This document shows positions 47,487-58,959 of a DNA stretch of 64,000 nucleotides, one piece after another. Within the stretch, counting starts at the first letter, position 1; each line of letters begins with the position of its first letter. The notes below the pieces were generated by a model, which saw only the letters and a list, made by a program, of their open reading frames with translations, made no database searches and was not told where the DNA came from. A program made the translations under genes and the position numbers. Source of the stretch: Conus ventricosus (Eukaryota > Mollusca > Gastropoda > Neogastropoda > Conidae); assembly GCA_018398815.1 (NCBI GenBank), contig CM031626.1, positions 42,125,201 to 42,189,200 on the forward strand. The letters run 5' to 3'.

Positions 47487-47808
47487 TCTGCCTTGGCTTA
47501 AGGCTGTGTCAGGCTAATTGACATAGGCTAGAACACCAAGGCTACATCAAAATGTTGTTATGCTCTGCATAGTTATGCGGGATTGTCTTCAGTTGTGACA
47601 AGCTCCTAGCATAACATTATCAGTCTCTAAAATCCCCCGAAGTCGGAGTGTGGCTGCCCATGTGGCGGGGTAATCAAAAACGGTCACACACGTAATGTTC
47701 TCATCCCCAGCTGATGCATTTGTACCATAGTGTTCAAGTACTTCGGCTGTTTGGATGATCCCTGGAGTCTTTTAGCCAGGGTACGACAACAACAACAACA
47801 ACAACAAC
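47487..47808 (+). mobile_element. CAA-tailed dispersed repeat, copy 4
   Basis: It starts CTCTGCCTTGGCTTAAGGCT and ends GGGTACGACAACAACAAC with about eight CAA units. Best-preserved copy, about 320 bp. Confidence 0.85.
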
Positions 47809-48689
47809 CTTGCACTCAGTCTGGAATGGAATACCCAATTATGGGATCACTTGACATTTCAATCTTTAACCTTAACTTCACTCTGGATCACCATGATCAA
47901 AACTGGGTCAGCCAGGCCTTCATAATCTGGACCGAGATCAGCTGCCCATTGCAGGTCACCCAGCCTTCTATCAAGATCAGTTACGATATCCTGTTGAGTC
48001 GCTTGATCTTTCAATTCAGGGATGTGTCATTGTGAAACATTCTGGGGCATAAAACTACTACCAGCACTCTGTAAGTCCGACACATTCCGAGTCACCTCAA
48101 CACACTGTAGATCTGACCTTTAAACCTAATTCTGGATCCTCTGTGATCCATTTTGATTTACTTTATTTTTAAGATCACTGTGATCCATTTTGATTTACTT
48201 AATTTTTAAGATCACTGTGATCCATTTTGAGCCACTTAATTTTTAATTTGTTATGACACTTTGACCTGTTCTGAGTCCCAAAACTGAACGCGGGTCAGTG
48301 GACCAGTTATGGGTCACAACACATCTAACCTTTATCTGGGTTGCAATCTTCCATCCTGGACCACTTGACCTGGATCCAGATCAGCTGTCCTGCATGGAGT
48401 CACAACTTTTTAAACTGTGATATGGGGCCGGGGATGGGGGAGGCAGTTTGGGAGGGGACATAGATCTGAGGGGAACACAGACCTGGGTAATCATAATAAA
48501 TGAGGGTAACAGATCTACATTTATGGAGACCTGAGGGTGACAAAGACATGGATCTAAATGAATCAGAGAAACAGGTCCTGGCACTTTGGTCTTTAAATCA
48601 AAACAAAACAAAACAAAACAGATTCTCATTTTGTCTAATTCATTCTCTGCTCTGGGGACCATGCTGGTTGTAACCTCATGCTCCCTCAA

Positions 48690-49365
48690 TTCCTGTATGT
48701 TTTTTTAAGTGTACGCCTCTCTGAAATCTGATGGCTACAACATAGGCTTTGCCTGGGTTCCTGGACATCGAGCATTCAAGGCAATGAAAAGGCTGACCGA
48801 CCTGCTAAGAATGACACAAATAAAGAACCAAGCACATTTTCCGTCTCCAACACCAACCTGAAACTTCAGACACAAGTCGAAGACTTCTGGCAAGAGGACT
48901 GGGACATGCAGACAGATAAATACTTTCAATTCGGTTCGAACCTTATAGAAGTTTTTTTACCATCTGCAGCTTACACACAGCCATTCTTTTTGTGCCCACT
49001 CGTAAGGTGTAGAAGCTCTGAGTTGTTTTCCACGTGATATACTGCTGACTATTAAGCATATTTCTATACACTTTTTGGGACTCACAAGATGTTGCATGTA
49101 AACACTTCGCAGCAGACCCCATAAAAATCTTGTTCAGAATTGTTCCACCAGACGTGATGTCATCTAAAGATTTAACGAAAGAAAGATTTTAAGCAATGTT
49201 CATGTGTTTCAGAAACCCAGTTTTGATGAGTTGTGGGTGTTTGGTGTTTTTTGTTTTGTTTTGGTTTTTTGTCTTCACCATCTGTGTAAGGAAGTGACTG
49301 ACAAGATAACAGCTCTGACATGGTCCCTTACAGCTGGCTGAGCTACAAACACTATGAACTGAACT
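48690..49365 (+). pseudogene. 3' end of an I-type LINE: RNase H remnant and 3' tail
   Basis: Frames in this stretch read ASLKSDGYNIGFAWVPGH, then EKADRPAKND, which is the RNase H GH...GNE-ADRLAK core with decay. FPRDILLTIKHIFLYTFWD follows, then KILFRIVPPDV, the usual tail of I-superfamily ORF2. The 3' end AACAGCTCTGACATGGTCCC...GGCTGAGCTACAAAC is shared with SINE tails at 32400 and 39475-39550. Frames are broken. Nimb or a related clade would fit. Confidence 0.7.
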
Positions 49366-49804
49366 GAAGACCTAGAGGAACATGATCCAGATGGAATATA
49401 AAACTGGGTTAACATAGACCTGGATGAACAAAGAAGTGTAGAAACATTGATCTGATGGGAACAGAAACTTTGGGGAACCTACAGCTGACTGTTTGTATAA
49501 TACAGAGGCGGGGAGGGGGGGAGGGACCTGGATGAGAGTATGAGGAGAGTTGAACACAGATCTGAGAGGGGATTAATTAGACCTGGGTACAGACAGACCT
49601 GGGAAGAACACAGACCTTGGATCACAATGGCATGACCAGTTTGAGTTTGAAAATCTTAAAAGTCAGTTTGAAAGGTTTATTCCTCTACCCTTTAAAATAG
49701 GTAATGAAGGATCCTTCTGCACATCTCTGTTTGAATAATGTTACTCCTTTTTTTTAGATTGTAATGTTTGTTTGGTTTTTGGCTTCTGATTGTTTCGTTT
49801 TTTG

Positions 49805-49806
<2 letters not shown>

Positions 49807-49869
<63 letters not shown>

Positions 49870-49880
49870 CCTCTCTCTGT
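49807..49880. repeat. (CT)n microsatellite
   Basis: Nearly pure CT repeat. Confidence 0.95.
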
Positions 49881-50314
49881 GTCTGTCTGTCTTCTTCCTC
49901 ATTTCTCAATCAAGATTCACAGCATTTTCAAATGTGGATACCAAATGGATCATGCTGCCATACACTAAAAGGTTTGAGTACTTCTTAGCACATACTGAGA
50001 AATGTGTCTGCTTATGAATGAAAATGTTCTTTCTGTAATACAACGATGCTTTTCCCCCCATGTGCTATTTATTGGTTTGATGATCAATCTTAAGGGAGAT
50101 CTCTCAATCTTATCAATCTTAAATGATAACCCCTAATTTATTTTTGTAAATTGTGCTATGATACAATGATTCTTTATATAGATGTGCGTAATTTTACACT
50201 TTGAATCACTGAAATACAAATTCCAGTTTAAGACAACGTGCATTACAAGCATTCTGTGCTCTAATCTCTTCCTCAAGTTCCTGTTGTGACGTTTTATAAA
50301 GTCTACTGGGTTAA

Positions 50315-50521
50315 ATCCTATTTTAGCGGCGCAAAACATTTGAGCCCCGATGCGCGATAAACTTGCGTGCCAAACGCAAACCCAAAGTAACCAAAAGTAT
50401 CCGGTATCAACAAACCCTAACCCTAACCCTATCGGTATCAACAAACCCTAACCCTAACACCTATCGGTATCAACAAACCCTAACCCTAACCGTAAAATGT
50501 TTTGCGCCGCTAAAATAGGAT
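50315..50521. mobile_element. Foldback element with perfect 27-bp inverted ends and telomere-like repeats inside
   Basis: ATCCTATTTTAGCGGCGC... at 50315-50341 is repeated exactly in reverse at 50495-50521. Between them a unit of about 31 bp, CGGTATCAACAAA followed by two or three CCCTAA, occurs three times (50401-50492). Total length is 207 bp, with no coding capacity. Flanks show no clear target duplication. Confidence 0.8.
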
Positions 50522-50636
50522 CGTATACTGATGTATTTGCATCATATGCAATTATTCTATATACTTGGGCTATTCATCATTTGTGCTACAATAAAAACTA
50601 TCAAGAGAGTAAGGCTTATTTTGTTGATGCGTCCCC

Positions 50637-50858
50637 TTGAAATATTCCAATTCACGTTTCCGAAGCCAAGATCTAACTAACTACAGTCAAACCAGCCGAG
50701 ATGCAAAAAATTTCAGTCGGACCGTTAATCTATCCACTGAGCAATTCGTCAGTTTGGAGAACGATAATTACGAATCAAGAGCAACGCTCACAAGGACTGG
50801 TAATACAATCGCACCTATACAAGCAAGTATTGTAGTACAACAGAAAGTAACCGTCTAA
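50637..50858 (+). other. Unassigned 73-codon open stretch
   Basis: An open, polar Asn/Ser/Thr-rich stretch with no recognised domain, no homologue known to me and no splice context. It is most likely chance in AT-rich sequence, and is listed only because nothing else explains 50525-50940. Confidence 0.15.
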
Positions 50859-51059
50859 TAACTGTAACAAAGATTACTATCATCAATTCAGTCACTAATC
50901 TATCACATATTTTTACACACGAGAAAGTATTTAGGAAACAATTCCGACGTCCGTGCAAATTGCCAGTTCCATGAGATTGATCTCCCTTGGCCTGGTTGGC
51001 GCGAAGAAAAGGCAAGGCCTACCGATTCAAGTTCTTTAGCCTGTCCATTGCAAGTGCCC

Positions 51060-51120
51060 GGTTCCCTCGATGGTAGAGTACTGAGGTTATTGCCAAACGT
51101 CACAAGGTAGAATTCCTTTT
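51060..51120 (+). mobile_element. Possible tRNA-derived SINE head
   Basis: TCGATGGTAGAGTACTGAGG resembles an A box and AAGGTAGAATTCC a decayed B box at tRNA-like spacing. A (CA)n tract follows. Confidence 0.35.
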
Positions 51121-51125
51121 ATGTC

Positions 51126-51157
<32 letters not shown>

Positions 51158-51399
51158 CACACACACCACACACTGACTGACTGAAACCATTTACTATCAG
51201 ATTAACATAGTGTTGAACTGGCATTTTAAAAAGAAAAACCTTAATGAATTAATGAGAAAACGAAAATAATACTCTGAATGACATAAAAAAATCATAAAGG
51301 AAAATTAACAGGGAAACATTTAACATTTGTAAGTAACATAATAAAAATCAGAAATTGTAACAATAAAGCAAATTACATCTTAACTGTATTGAAAATCAA

Positions 51400-51741
51400 A
51401 AATCTCTCTCTCTCTCTCCTCTCTCTCTTCTCTCTCTCTCTCTCTCTCTTCCTCTCTCTCTCTCTCTCTCTCTCTCTCAGAACCCCATAAAAAAAAAGAA
51501 GAAAAAAAGAAAGACACCCCCCCCCCCCCCCATTAACACATGCACACAAAAGCACACACCACACACACACACACACACATACACACACCCCACACACACA
51601 CACCACACCACACACTCACAGACACACACACCACACCCCACAAAAACCACGCTTCCCCCTTCCCCCTACTCACGTGTATGCGAGCACGCACATATATTCA
51701 CTCACAGACAAACAAATAAAAACCAAAACTCTCTCCCCTCG

Positions 51742-51808
<67 letters not shown>

Positions 51809-51920
51809 ACCGCCCCCTCCCCTACACACACTCAAAACATGGGCCTATCCACACAAAAAACGTAGGCCTATAGACGTACGCACAACATGCACTCACATAT
51901 AAACAAAACCAAGTTCTCCC

Positions 51921-51952
<32 letters not shown>

Positions 51953-52049
51953 GTATTAGACGTACGCACAACATGCACTCACATATAAACAAAACCAAGT
52001 TCTCTTCCCCCCCCCCCCCCCTTTCTCTCCCCCCCCCCCTTTCTCTCTC

Positions 52050-52122
<73 letters not shown>
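51400..52122. repeat. Simple-repeat block: (CT)n, (CA)n and poly-C
   Basis: CT at 51401-51480 and 51932-52122, CA at 51560-51630 and 51750-51806, C runs at 51518-51530 and ~51920. A segment around TAGACGTACGCACAACATGC is duplicated at 51871 and 51957. Confidence 0.9.
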
Positions 52123-52444
52123 GCGCGCGCACAGTCTATGCAAAAGTTTCGTAAATGGAATAATGCGACCTAGTAGGCCTACACGTGAGAGTCGGACAGC
52201 TATGTCATGTAACAAATTCTTTGCTCTACGTGTACATCAGACCACTAAACCAAAAAAGAAACAAATATTTATTTTTTTTTAAATCCGTTAGAAAAATCTG
52301 CCAAGTGGATGAGACTTGAGCAGATTTACAGCCAAATTGGCTAGACATCCACCCATTTTCTGGGTTGGGACAAAAAAAAACAACACTATGCAATGTTAAA
52401 TTAGATTTTTAGACAAAATGTTTTCATGAAGACATTGAAAATAC

Positions 52445-52590
52445 GCTTTTGTTAATGAACATTCAAGTAAAAAATGAGATACATTAAGGTTTTGACCACA
52501 GACACACAAAAATCGAGATGGTTTTAAAAACCTGCCTAACCAACCATCCACCTGTATTCTGTGCAATAAATTTCGATTCGGAATACATTG
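52445..52590 (-). pseudogene. LINE terminal zinc-binding motif
   Basis: After a frame change the reading gives IQVDGWLGRFLKPSRFLCVC, then GQNLNVSHFLLEC. The C-x-C...H-x4-C pattern is common at the end of I and Jockey ORF2 proteins. Confidence 0.6.
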
Positions 52591-52605
52591 TAGAACCTGG
52601 CGGAC

Positions 52606-53210
52606 TTATACAATGACTGCTGGGGCAGAAAGATCCCATCTGTTCTTCTGAATGGCAGCTTCAAGGTACTGTGTTCTTCTCTGGTCCCAGAGTGCTTTCG
52701 TCAGAATATTGTTTATTTCAAGAACCGAATAAGGAATACCACTTAAAACTGTATTCGATTTGTACATTGAAGCCTCTTTTGCACAGGTATCAGCCAGTTC
52801 ATTCCCTCTAAGATTGCAGTGACCGGGTACCCATAATAATGTTATTTTAGAACCTCGCATCATAACTGGTGAATTGAAAATAAAATTTCACTGACGAGAT
52901 CAGGACGACTTGATGTATTTTTGAAGGTGTGAAGCCGTTAAAGCAGACTTGGAATCTGACAAAATCAGTATTCTTTCTAGGGTAAGACTTGCATATTAAG
53001 AATGAAATTAATAGCTTTCATAAAAGCAAATAACTCAGCAGTGAAAATAGAACAACCTTTGGTAATATGAAATCTTTGTTCAATGTTAAGGGAAGGTATC
53101 ACGAAAGCAGCACCAACCTCAGAAGTACACGAAACTGAACCATCAGTGAAAATATGCAGATACGATTCATATTCAGTGTAAATCAATTCTTTAACAAGAG
53201 AAGCAAGCAA
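52606..53210 (-). pseudogene. LINE RNase H domain (broken)
   Basis: HIFTDGSVSCTSEVGAAFVI and SIFTAELFAFMKAI give the first catalytic Asp and Glu, and TLLWVPGHCNLRGNELADTC gives the later Asp and His region. All four catalytic positions can be seen, but a frame change near 52920 splits the domain. Confidence 0.8.
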
Positions 53211-53268
53211 AAGTGGATTCTCATTTTAGTAATATTACCATAGGAATAGAAAATATCTGCTTGCTTCA

Positions 53269-53758
53269 TCAGCCAAAGGGGAAAGGGTATTTGGTCATTT
53301 TAACAATGTTGTCAAGCGAAAAGTCGCATGTATGTAAAAGAGGAAATACATAATCAGACAATGAAGTATATGTTTTTTTATTCCGTATCTCTCTAGAAAC
53401 GTAGGTGCTTTCATCAAGTTCAGAAGTAACTGAGTTTAGGGACTGTTTTTGCTCGTGCTGAGTAGCTACAAGCACAGAGCATCCTATGTTCGTTTAAAGG
53501 CAAAAGTCCTGCCTCTCTGTAAGTCATATCAATTGATGCCCATCTCGGAAGCCCCAAAGCAATTTTAAGTGCTAAGGAATCAATACTAGTTAACTTATGT
53601 AAATCTGTCTTTGGTGCAGTAAAAAATACTTCTTGACCATAACTTACAATCGAACGAACTGTCCCTAAGGCGACATGGATAAGATTAGATCCATAATTTA
53701 TTAGAGGGATTCCAGTTAGGACTCGCAGTAACGCAATTTTCTTTCTTGCCTTTTCCAC
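53269..53758 (-). pseudogene. LINE RT thumb/connection region (broken)
   Basis: MEKARKKIALLRVLTGIPLI starts the segment, and SYGQEVFFTAPKTDLHKLTS and RWASIDMTYREAGLLPL follow. These are the usual post-RT helices of I-type elements. A frame change near 53450 separates it from the last part. Confidence 0.7.
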
Positions 53759-53879
53759 GAGGTGATTTATATGTTTACACCAAAATAATTTATAGTGAAA
53801 AATAACGCCTAGAAATTTTACTTCCTTACTTGGGAAAATTAAAGAATCACCTATTTTTACTTTTACAGCGTCCCTACCT

Positions 53880-54781
53880 TCAAAATCGATATTTTTCTTT
53901 GTAAATATAATAAAAAACCGATTTGTCCGTTGATAAGTTAAAACCGTTTGAATTCAAATAATTAACAAGTTTACTGACCACAAATTGAAACTGTTCAACA
54001 ATTTTATTAGGCTTGATTTTGTTTTTTGTAAAATTACAATTTACATTTTTCAACATTCCAATATCGTCTGCATAAGCAGCTAAAGTTGCCCCTTTCGTGT
54101 CAATCTGGTTAAGATCATAAAGCATCAATGAGAAGAGATTGGAGAAATTACACTTCCTTGAGGGGCACCCATGTTAACATATCTTGTACTTGACAGCACA
54201 CCGTTTAGTTTTACTTGTAGCGTTCTTCCAGATAAAAATGATTGTAAAAACATGTGGAAATGACCTTTAATCCCAATTTCATGAGCCTTGGACAATAATT
54301 TAAAATGCCTAACGGAATCGTACACTCTATGAATATAAAAAAAAACGTGGCTAAAGTGGAGTGTCGCTTAGCCAAGGCTTTTTTGACGTGTGAAGCTAAA
54401 AGACTAACATGATCAGTGACACCCCTCCCTTTCCTGAAACCAGCTTGAAATATTGGCAAAATCCCATTCTTTTCAAGGAAATGTTCTTACCTGAATTTCA
54501 TTATCCTCTCAAAAAGTTTTCCAATGTGAGGAGCCAAAGAAATGGGTCGAAAATTAGAAGATTTTCTTTTTGATTTTCCTTGTTTATGGATAGGTACAAC
54601 TGTTGCTTTCTTCCAAGCCATTGGCAGCTTTCCAGAATTCCAGCATAATTGGAAGAACTCTAATAATTTTTTTCAAAAAGCATTGTGGAAAATGCTTAAT
54701 CATGTTGTAAAAAATGGGATCAAATCCTGTCGCAATTTTACCAGATTTTAGACGGCGAAGTGAGTACAGAAGCTCCTCCAT
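53880..54781 (-). pseudogene. LINE reverse transcriptase core (broken)
   Basis: Motifs appear in order on the minus strand: LKSGKIATGFDPIFYNMI (54680-54760), QAGFRKGRGVTDHV (54410-54450), MGAPQGSVISP (54140-54175) and LAAYADDIGML (54040-54075). The last holds the catalytic YADD. The catalytic residues survive, but frames change between motifs B and C and around 54350. Confidence 0.85.
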
Positions 54782-55406
54782 TGTTAGATTTTTATCAACA
54801 TGTAACGTGTTGTCATTGTCATGTGGTTCAATGTTTCTCCCTTCGTTTTCAATAGTTCTTCTTCGTTCTTGCTCTTCTTTAGGCAGATGTTCAGTCGACT
54901 CATTGCTGCAAAAGTGTCAGAAACTAATTCAACTTTCTCCTCGTTTGTTTTATAGATTTATCGTTTTCGATCAAGACAGGATCTGGGAGATGAAAAGAGC
55001 CTTTAGATTTTCTAATTTCTTTCCAAAGTAAAGCGCTATCGTTTGGGTGTTTGGAACAGTTGATGACTAAGTTTTTGTAATATTGCTGCTTTGCAAAAGC
55101 AACAACTTTGTTACTATTGGTGTTAGCTTTTTTTGTATTCAGCGTGTAACTGTTCCACTCTACTTTTAGGCTGCGTAATGACGGCTTATCATCCAGCTTT
55201 TGAAGGCCTTAGTTTTTCGCACCCACGGCGACTTCACACGCAATATTCCACCATGGGTTTGATGCTTTCTTTGGACGATTCTTTAATTTGACTTTTGGGA
55301 TTGCAGAATCTGCAGCCATTAAGTTTTCTTAATTCAAAATAACAATTTTCCAAACCTTTCTCTAACACTTTATTTTGATTGAAATTTAGAAGAGACGAAC
55401 CTGCTG

Positions 55407-55960
55407 TCAAAATTTGATTGAAAAGCGCCCAATTAGCCTTATCTTCATTTGCCTATATTTAGTGCATTCAGAATTGTAGATTGTTTTTTCAGGGCTCACT
55501 AGAAGTTGGATTTCAATGGGGAGATGATCACTGCCTAACGGTATTTGATGAACCTGCCAAGTACACAAAGAGTTTATGTCTGGGGAAACTAAAGACAAAT
55601 CTATCGATGAGCAACGTTGATCTGATCGATCAGCAATTGTTGTTATAGAGCCGTCATTTAAAATGGTTAAATTGGCGTTGATTATTGTAACTTACTGGCA
55701 AGGTATTCGTTGTTGTTAACAATATTATTAGGATTTTCGGACCCCAAAGCGTGGTGGGAATTAAAATCGCCAAGAATAACCCACTGTCTAGAGCATCTAA
55801 ATCCATTATCCAGTCAGCTTCACCTTTATTATACACTCCATCTGGATAATAACAGTTCAAAATGTTGAAGTATTCACCATCAACCATAATTTCTATACAG
55901 CAAGAATACAAACGTTTATCTATTGAAGAACACGGTGTTTTGCACGGTTGATACATAAGA
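55407..55960 (-). pseudogene. LINE endonuclease domain (broken)
   Basis: EYFNILNCYYPDGVYNKGEA (about 55820-55880) is the first part of the AP endonuclease fold, and IPLGSDHLPIEIQL (about 55500-55545) is its conserved C-terminal SDH box. The GDFN-like segment between is visible only in another frame (ILGDFNSHHALG, near 55740-55780). This nuclease would nick the target for priming. At least two frame changes inactivate it. Confidence 0.75.
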
Positions 55961-56462
55961 TTGCAAGCTACATATATAGCAACTTTTATTTTAATGTTGG
56001 CTTTTACCTCATCTGTAGCCGGGTGCTAAGAGTGTATATTCCTTGGACACCCGTCTCGGACAAGATATTTTGTTCACGAGTTATCTTCCCCTTACCTCCC
56101 TTGATTGATTGATCTCATTTTATTGTGTAAATTCTTTAAATCATGAATACCTCAGAACCTACATAGTTGTGTATACGTCGCTGAAGTCACAAAGATTAAT
56201 GTATTCTATTCATTACAATCGTGCTGGACTGAGAAGCCCATATTTTCCCTAAAACTGGTATTTCGACCAAATTAATCTTGGCGCCATTTTGAATTGTACG
56301 ACGAACAAACCGTGAATAATTCTTGATTTCATAAAAAGTAAGAGAATCCAAAGAATCCATGAATGCACATTGAAAGTAAAGTCCATAAGCTTTCATTTCG
56401 TATATCGCATGCCTATGATCTTTTCCGTACAAGCTTGCGACTATACGAAATGACTGACGGCG

Positions 56463-56503
<41 letters not shown>

Positions 56504-56506
56504 CTG

Positions 56507-56748
56507 ATGACATATACAGACATAACATTGAAATACATAACATTTTCCGGCGGAATGTCCTGGGAGTCTAGTGATTATGTGGATTTTCTATTTTTGTGTT
56601 ATAGTTGTAGATAAGTCACTTTTTTTTTACTCGTTGTGTTAACCTTTTTTTCCCCGGCCCCGATTTTTTTTTTCGTCTAACATCACGTAATGTGGAAAGA
56701 CGTAAAACAAAACAACAACAAACAACAACAACACAACACACACACCAC

Positions 56749-56844
<96 letters not shown>

Positions 56845-56952
56845 CTACTTCGGCAGCTCATTTTAACGTGTTGACGTCTAGACTCCCAGGAAATTCTGCC
56901 GGAAAATGTTATGTATTTCAGTGTTATGTCTATATATGTCATCAGTTCACAC
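56507..56952. repeat. Inverted duplication around (CA)n inside the LTR
   Basis: GAACTGATGACATATACAGA...CCTGGGAGTCTAG at 56507-56578 recurs in reverse at 56879-56952 with few differences. A Chi-like low-complexity stretch and CA repeats (56741-56841) lie between. Confidence 0.8.
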
Positions 56953-56979
56953 ACACACGCGCGCGCGCGCGCATGCGCA

Positions 56980-56987
56980 CACACAAA

Positions 56988-57058
<71 letters not shown>

Positions 57059-57081
57059 AGGGAAGTGAGACCAGCCCTGAG

Positions 57082-57145
<64 letters not shown>

Positions 57146-57175
57146 CACACACCAGGAAGTGAGACCAGCCCTGAG

Positions 57176-57252
<77 letters not shown>

Positions 57253-57255
57253 GAG
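56980..57255. repeat. Three long (CA)n blocks with duplicated spacer
   Basis: CA runs at 56985-57058, 57086-57150 and 57178-57252 are separated by two copies of GGAAGTGAGACCAGCCCTGA plus GAAACA, so the whole unit was duplicated. Confidence 0.95.
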
Positions 57256-57279
57256 AGAGAAGGTTTCAAGACTTGCCCC

Positions 57280-57660
57280 TCTGCTAACACTGATTTTCAT
57301 TTTAAAGACTGACTTTGCTGCAGTCATTGACTTCTGTTTCCAAGACTCGCCCAATGTAGGTTTAAAAAAAAGAAACTGATCCCACTGATTTCTGTTTCCA
57401 AGAATCGCCCCACTGTAGTCATTAAAAAGCTGACCCCACTGCTGTCACTGACTTCTGTTAGCATGATTCGCCTCACTGCAACCACTAATGTCCAGTTCCA
57501 GACTCACCATGCTGCTTTAGCTGATAAAGACTTTTTCAAGTTCACTCATTGCAGCCACTGATTTTCTTCTCAAGATTTGTTCAGTTGGGGTTACTGATTT
57601 ATTGCTTACAGGTTCATCCACTGTAACCATTGACTTTCATTTTTCAGATGCCCCGGTGCC
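57280..57660. repeat. About 55-bp degenerate tandem repeat
   Basis: Units share ACTGATTTCTGTTTCCAAGA and CGCCCCACTG-type words. Confidence 0.7.
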
Positions 57661-57767
57661 ACCAACCACCGATTTCTATTAAAAGACTTGGCCCACTGCA
57701 GCTTTTGATTTTGCCTTGAGTGTTGCATAGAGTGGTGTGTCCCGAGAAAGTGCTCAGTGCGCTGAGT

Positions 57768-57769
<2 letters not shown>

Positions 57770-57847
<78 letters not shown>
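57770..57847. repeat. (GA)n microsatellite inside the LTR
   Basis: About 39 pure GA units; absent from the solo LTR copy, so a late expansion. Confidence 0.95.
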
Positions 57848-57850
<3 letters not shown>

Positions 57851-58024
57851 CTGCCAGGGCTGCGTTCCTGGTTTGAGCTTATTATGGAAGGCAAATAAAA
57901 GGAGAAAAACTCCACTTCGTCCTCTGTGTCTTCTTGACTGGCTGCTGTCCCTTGGTTCCTGCACCTATCACCATCTGCCTGTCTTCACACCTGCACACCC
58001 CTTACCCCTCCACACCATCACAAC

Positions 58025-58042
58025 TGGCGCTGCGAGCAGGAT
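58025..58042 (+). promoter_or_regulatory. Primer-binding site of the LTR element
   Basis: TGGCGCTGCGAGCAGG starts two bases after the LTR CA end, the usual place. The TGGCGC start is common to tRNA-primed Ty3-type elements. The tRNA is not identified. Confidence 0.6.
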
Positions 58043-58096
58043 TGAAGACAGAAGGGACCAAGAAGAAGACACAGCCCAAGAAGAACACAGGACACC

Positions 58097-58540
58097 ATGG
58101 ACAGCCAACTGCCCCTACCTCTGCACCCTCTGCATCTACACCAGCTTCCGAAATTCACTGGTAACGAGAGCAGCAGGGAAGTGGACAGCTTCATCCGGGA
58201 GGCCAGGCTTGCCCTACACCTGCAGCCCCTGGATGACAAGACAGCCGCCCTCTGGCTGATTGCCGCCTTGGATGGCCGAGCTCGCCAGGAGGTGATCAGG
58301 CTGCCATCGACAGAGGTAGACTCCCCAGCTAAGATCTTGACGATCTTGGAGGAGAACTGGGGAGAGCAGCGTGATGGGGTCACCCTGGCCACAGCGTTCT
58401 TCACCAGGCAGCAAGGCCAGGACGAGACCATCTCTGAGTATGGGTCCCATCTCCAGTACCTCTGGAGGAAGGTCAACCAGGCTGGGGATGGAATATTGCC
58501 AGACAGCATACTCCGGGACACCTTCACCCGTGGCTTATGA
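58097..58540 (+). pseudogene. Gag-like protein, N-terminal part
   Basis: The first ATG after the leader opens 147 codons. LPKFTGNESSREVDSFIREA and TAALWLIAALDGRARQEVIR are typical of the capsid N-lobe of Ty3-type gag, and EENWGEQRDGVTLATAFFTR and DETISEYGSHLQYLWRKV match the next helices. It stops at TGA 58538-58540, but the reading continues in the same frame (QAALRKDVRYFVRNHPTTTF) with a Leu/Thr coiled coil to about 58780. The stop is therefore probably a mutation. No zinc knuckle is preserved in frame. Confidence 0.7.
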
Positions 58541-58959
58541 CAAGCAGCACTCCGCAAGGATGTCCGGTATTTCGTCAGGAACCATCCTACCACCACCTTT
58601 GAAGAGGCTAGGAAGGAAGCCCAAAGGTGGATGCAGAACCGCAGTGCCGACGGCGACATCCTCCTCCACTCGATTGGCACTGCGACTGTCGCCTCGCTTC
58701 AAACTCAGCTAGAGGCACTCACGGCCACAGTCGCTAGCTTGAGCCAGGAATTGCAGCAGCCACCAGCTGCATGGCTACCACTGCAGATCCGCAGCTGCAT
58801 GGCAAATGCGCAGCACTCGGGACGACGGCCCAGGCAGAGGCGACGGAAGTTTCCACCTATGAAAAACTGGGGACAAACCCCAGTCCTCTGCCACTGTCAG
58901 CAGCCAGAATGCTGACAAGCGACAAGGCCCAGCAGCACCCAGGCAACAGGCAGACTCCA

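Larger units (their letters stand above)
47230..49620. repeat. Degenerate short-period repeats around a LINE remnant
   Basis: Weakly repeated words (TCACTTGACATTT, GATCCATTTTGATTTACTT, ACAGACCTGGG) recur, with three clean 46-bp units at about 48130-48245. The CAA-tailed repeat (47487-47808) and a LINE end (48690-49365) lie within it. No gene seen. Confidence 0.55.
52440..56010 (-). mobile_element. Nearly complete, inactivated I-superfamily LINE
   Basis: Read on the minus strand, this shows in order an AP-type endonuclease, a reverse transcriptase, a thumb, RNase H and a terminal zinc-binding motif, all within 3.5 kb. Each is cut by stops or frame changes. RNase H after RT is the mark of the I group (I, Nimb, Ingi, Loa and others). 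The 5' side stops where the LTR at 56014 begins. The pieces are listed separately. Confidence 0.85.
56014..58022 (+). mobile_element. 5' LTR of an LTR retrotransposon, enlarged by microsatellites
   Basis: It starts TGTAGCCGGGTGCTAAG and ends ACACCATCACA, the same ends as the solo LTR at 15542-16880. The first ~450 bp and last ~270 bp match that LTR; between them lie GT/CA arrays, an inverted duplication, a 55-bp tandem repeat (57280-57660) and (GA)n at 57770-57847. AATAAA is at 57894-57899. A PBS-like TGGCGCTGCGAGCAGG follows at 58025. Confidence 0.7.

Noticed and set aside
50400..50495. CCCTAA hexamers as a chromosome end
   Set aside because: Only seven or so hexamers in three clusters, enclosed by inverted repeats, with ordinary sequence on both sides.
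56616..57379. Long Thr/His and Cys/Val open frames
   Set aside because: Translations of (CA)n/(GT)n blocks.
58018..58680. 220-codon minus-strand frame opposite gag
   Set aside because: Shadow of the GC-rich gag frame on the plus strand; no domain.
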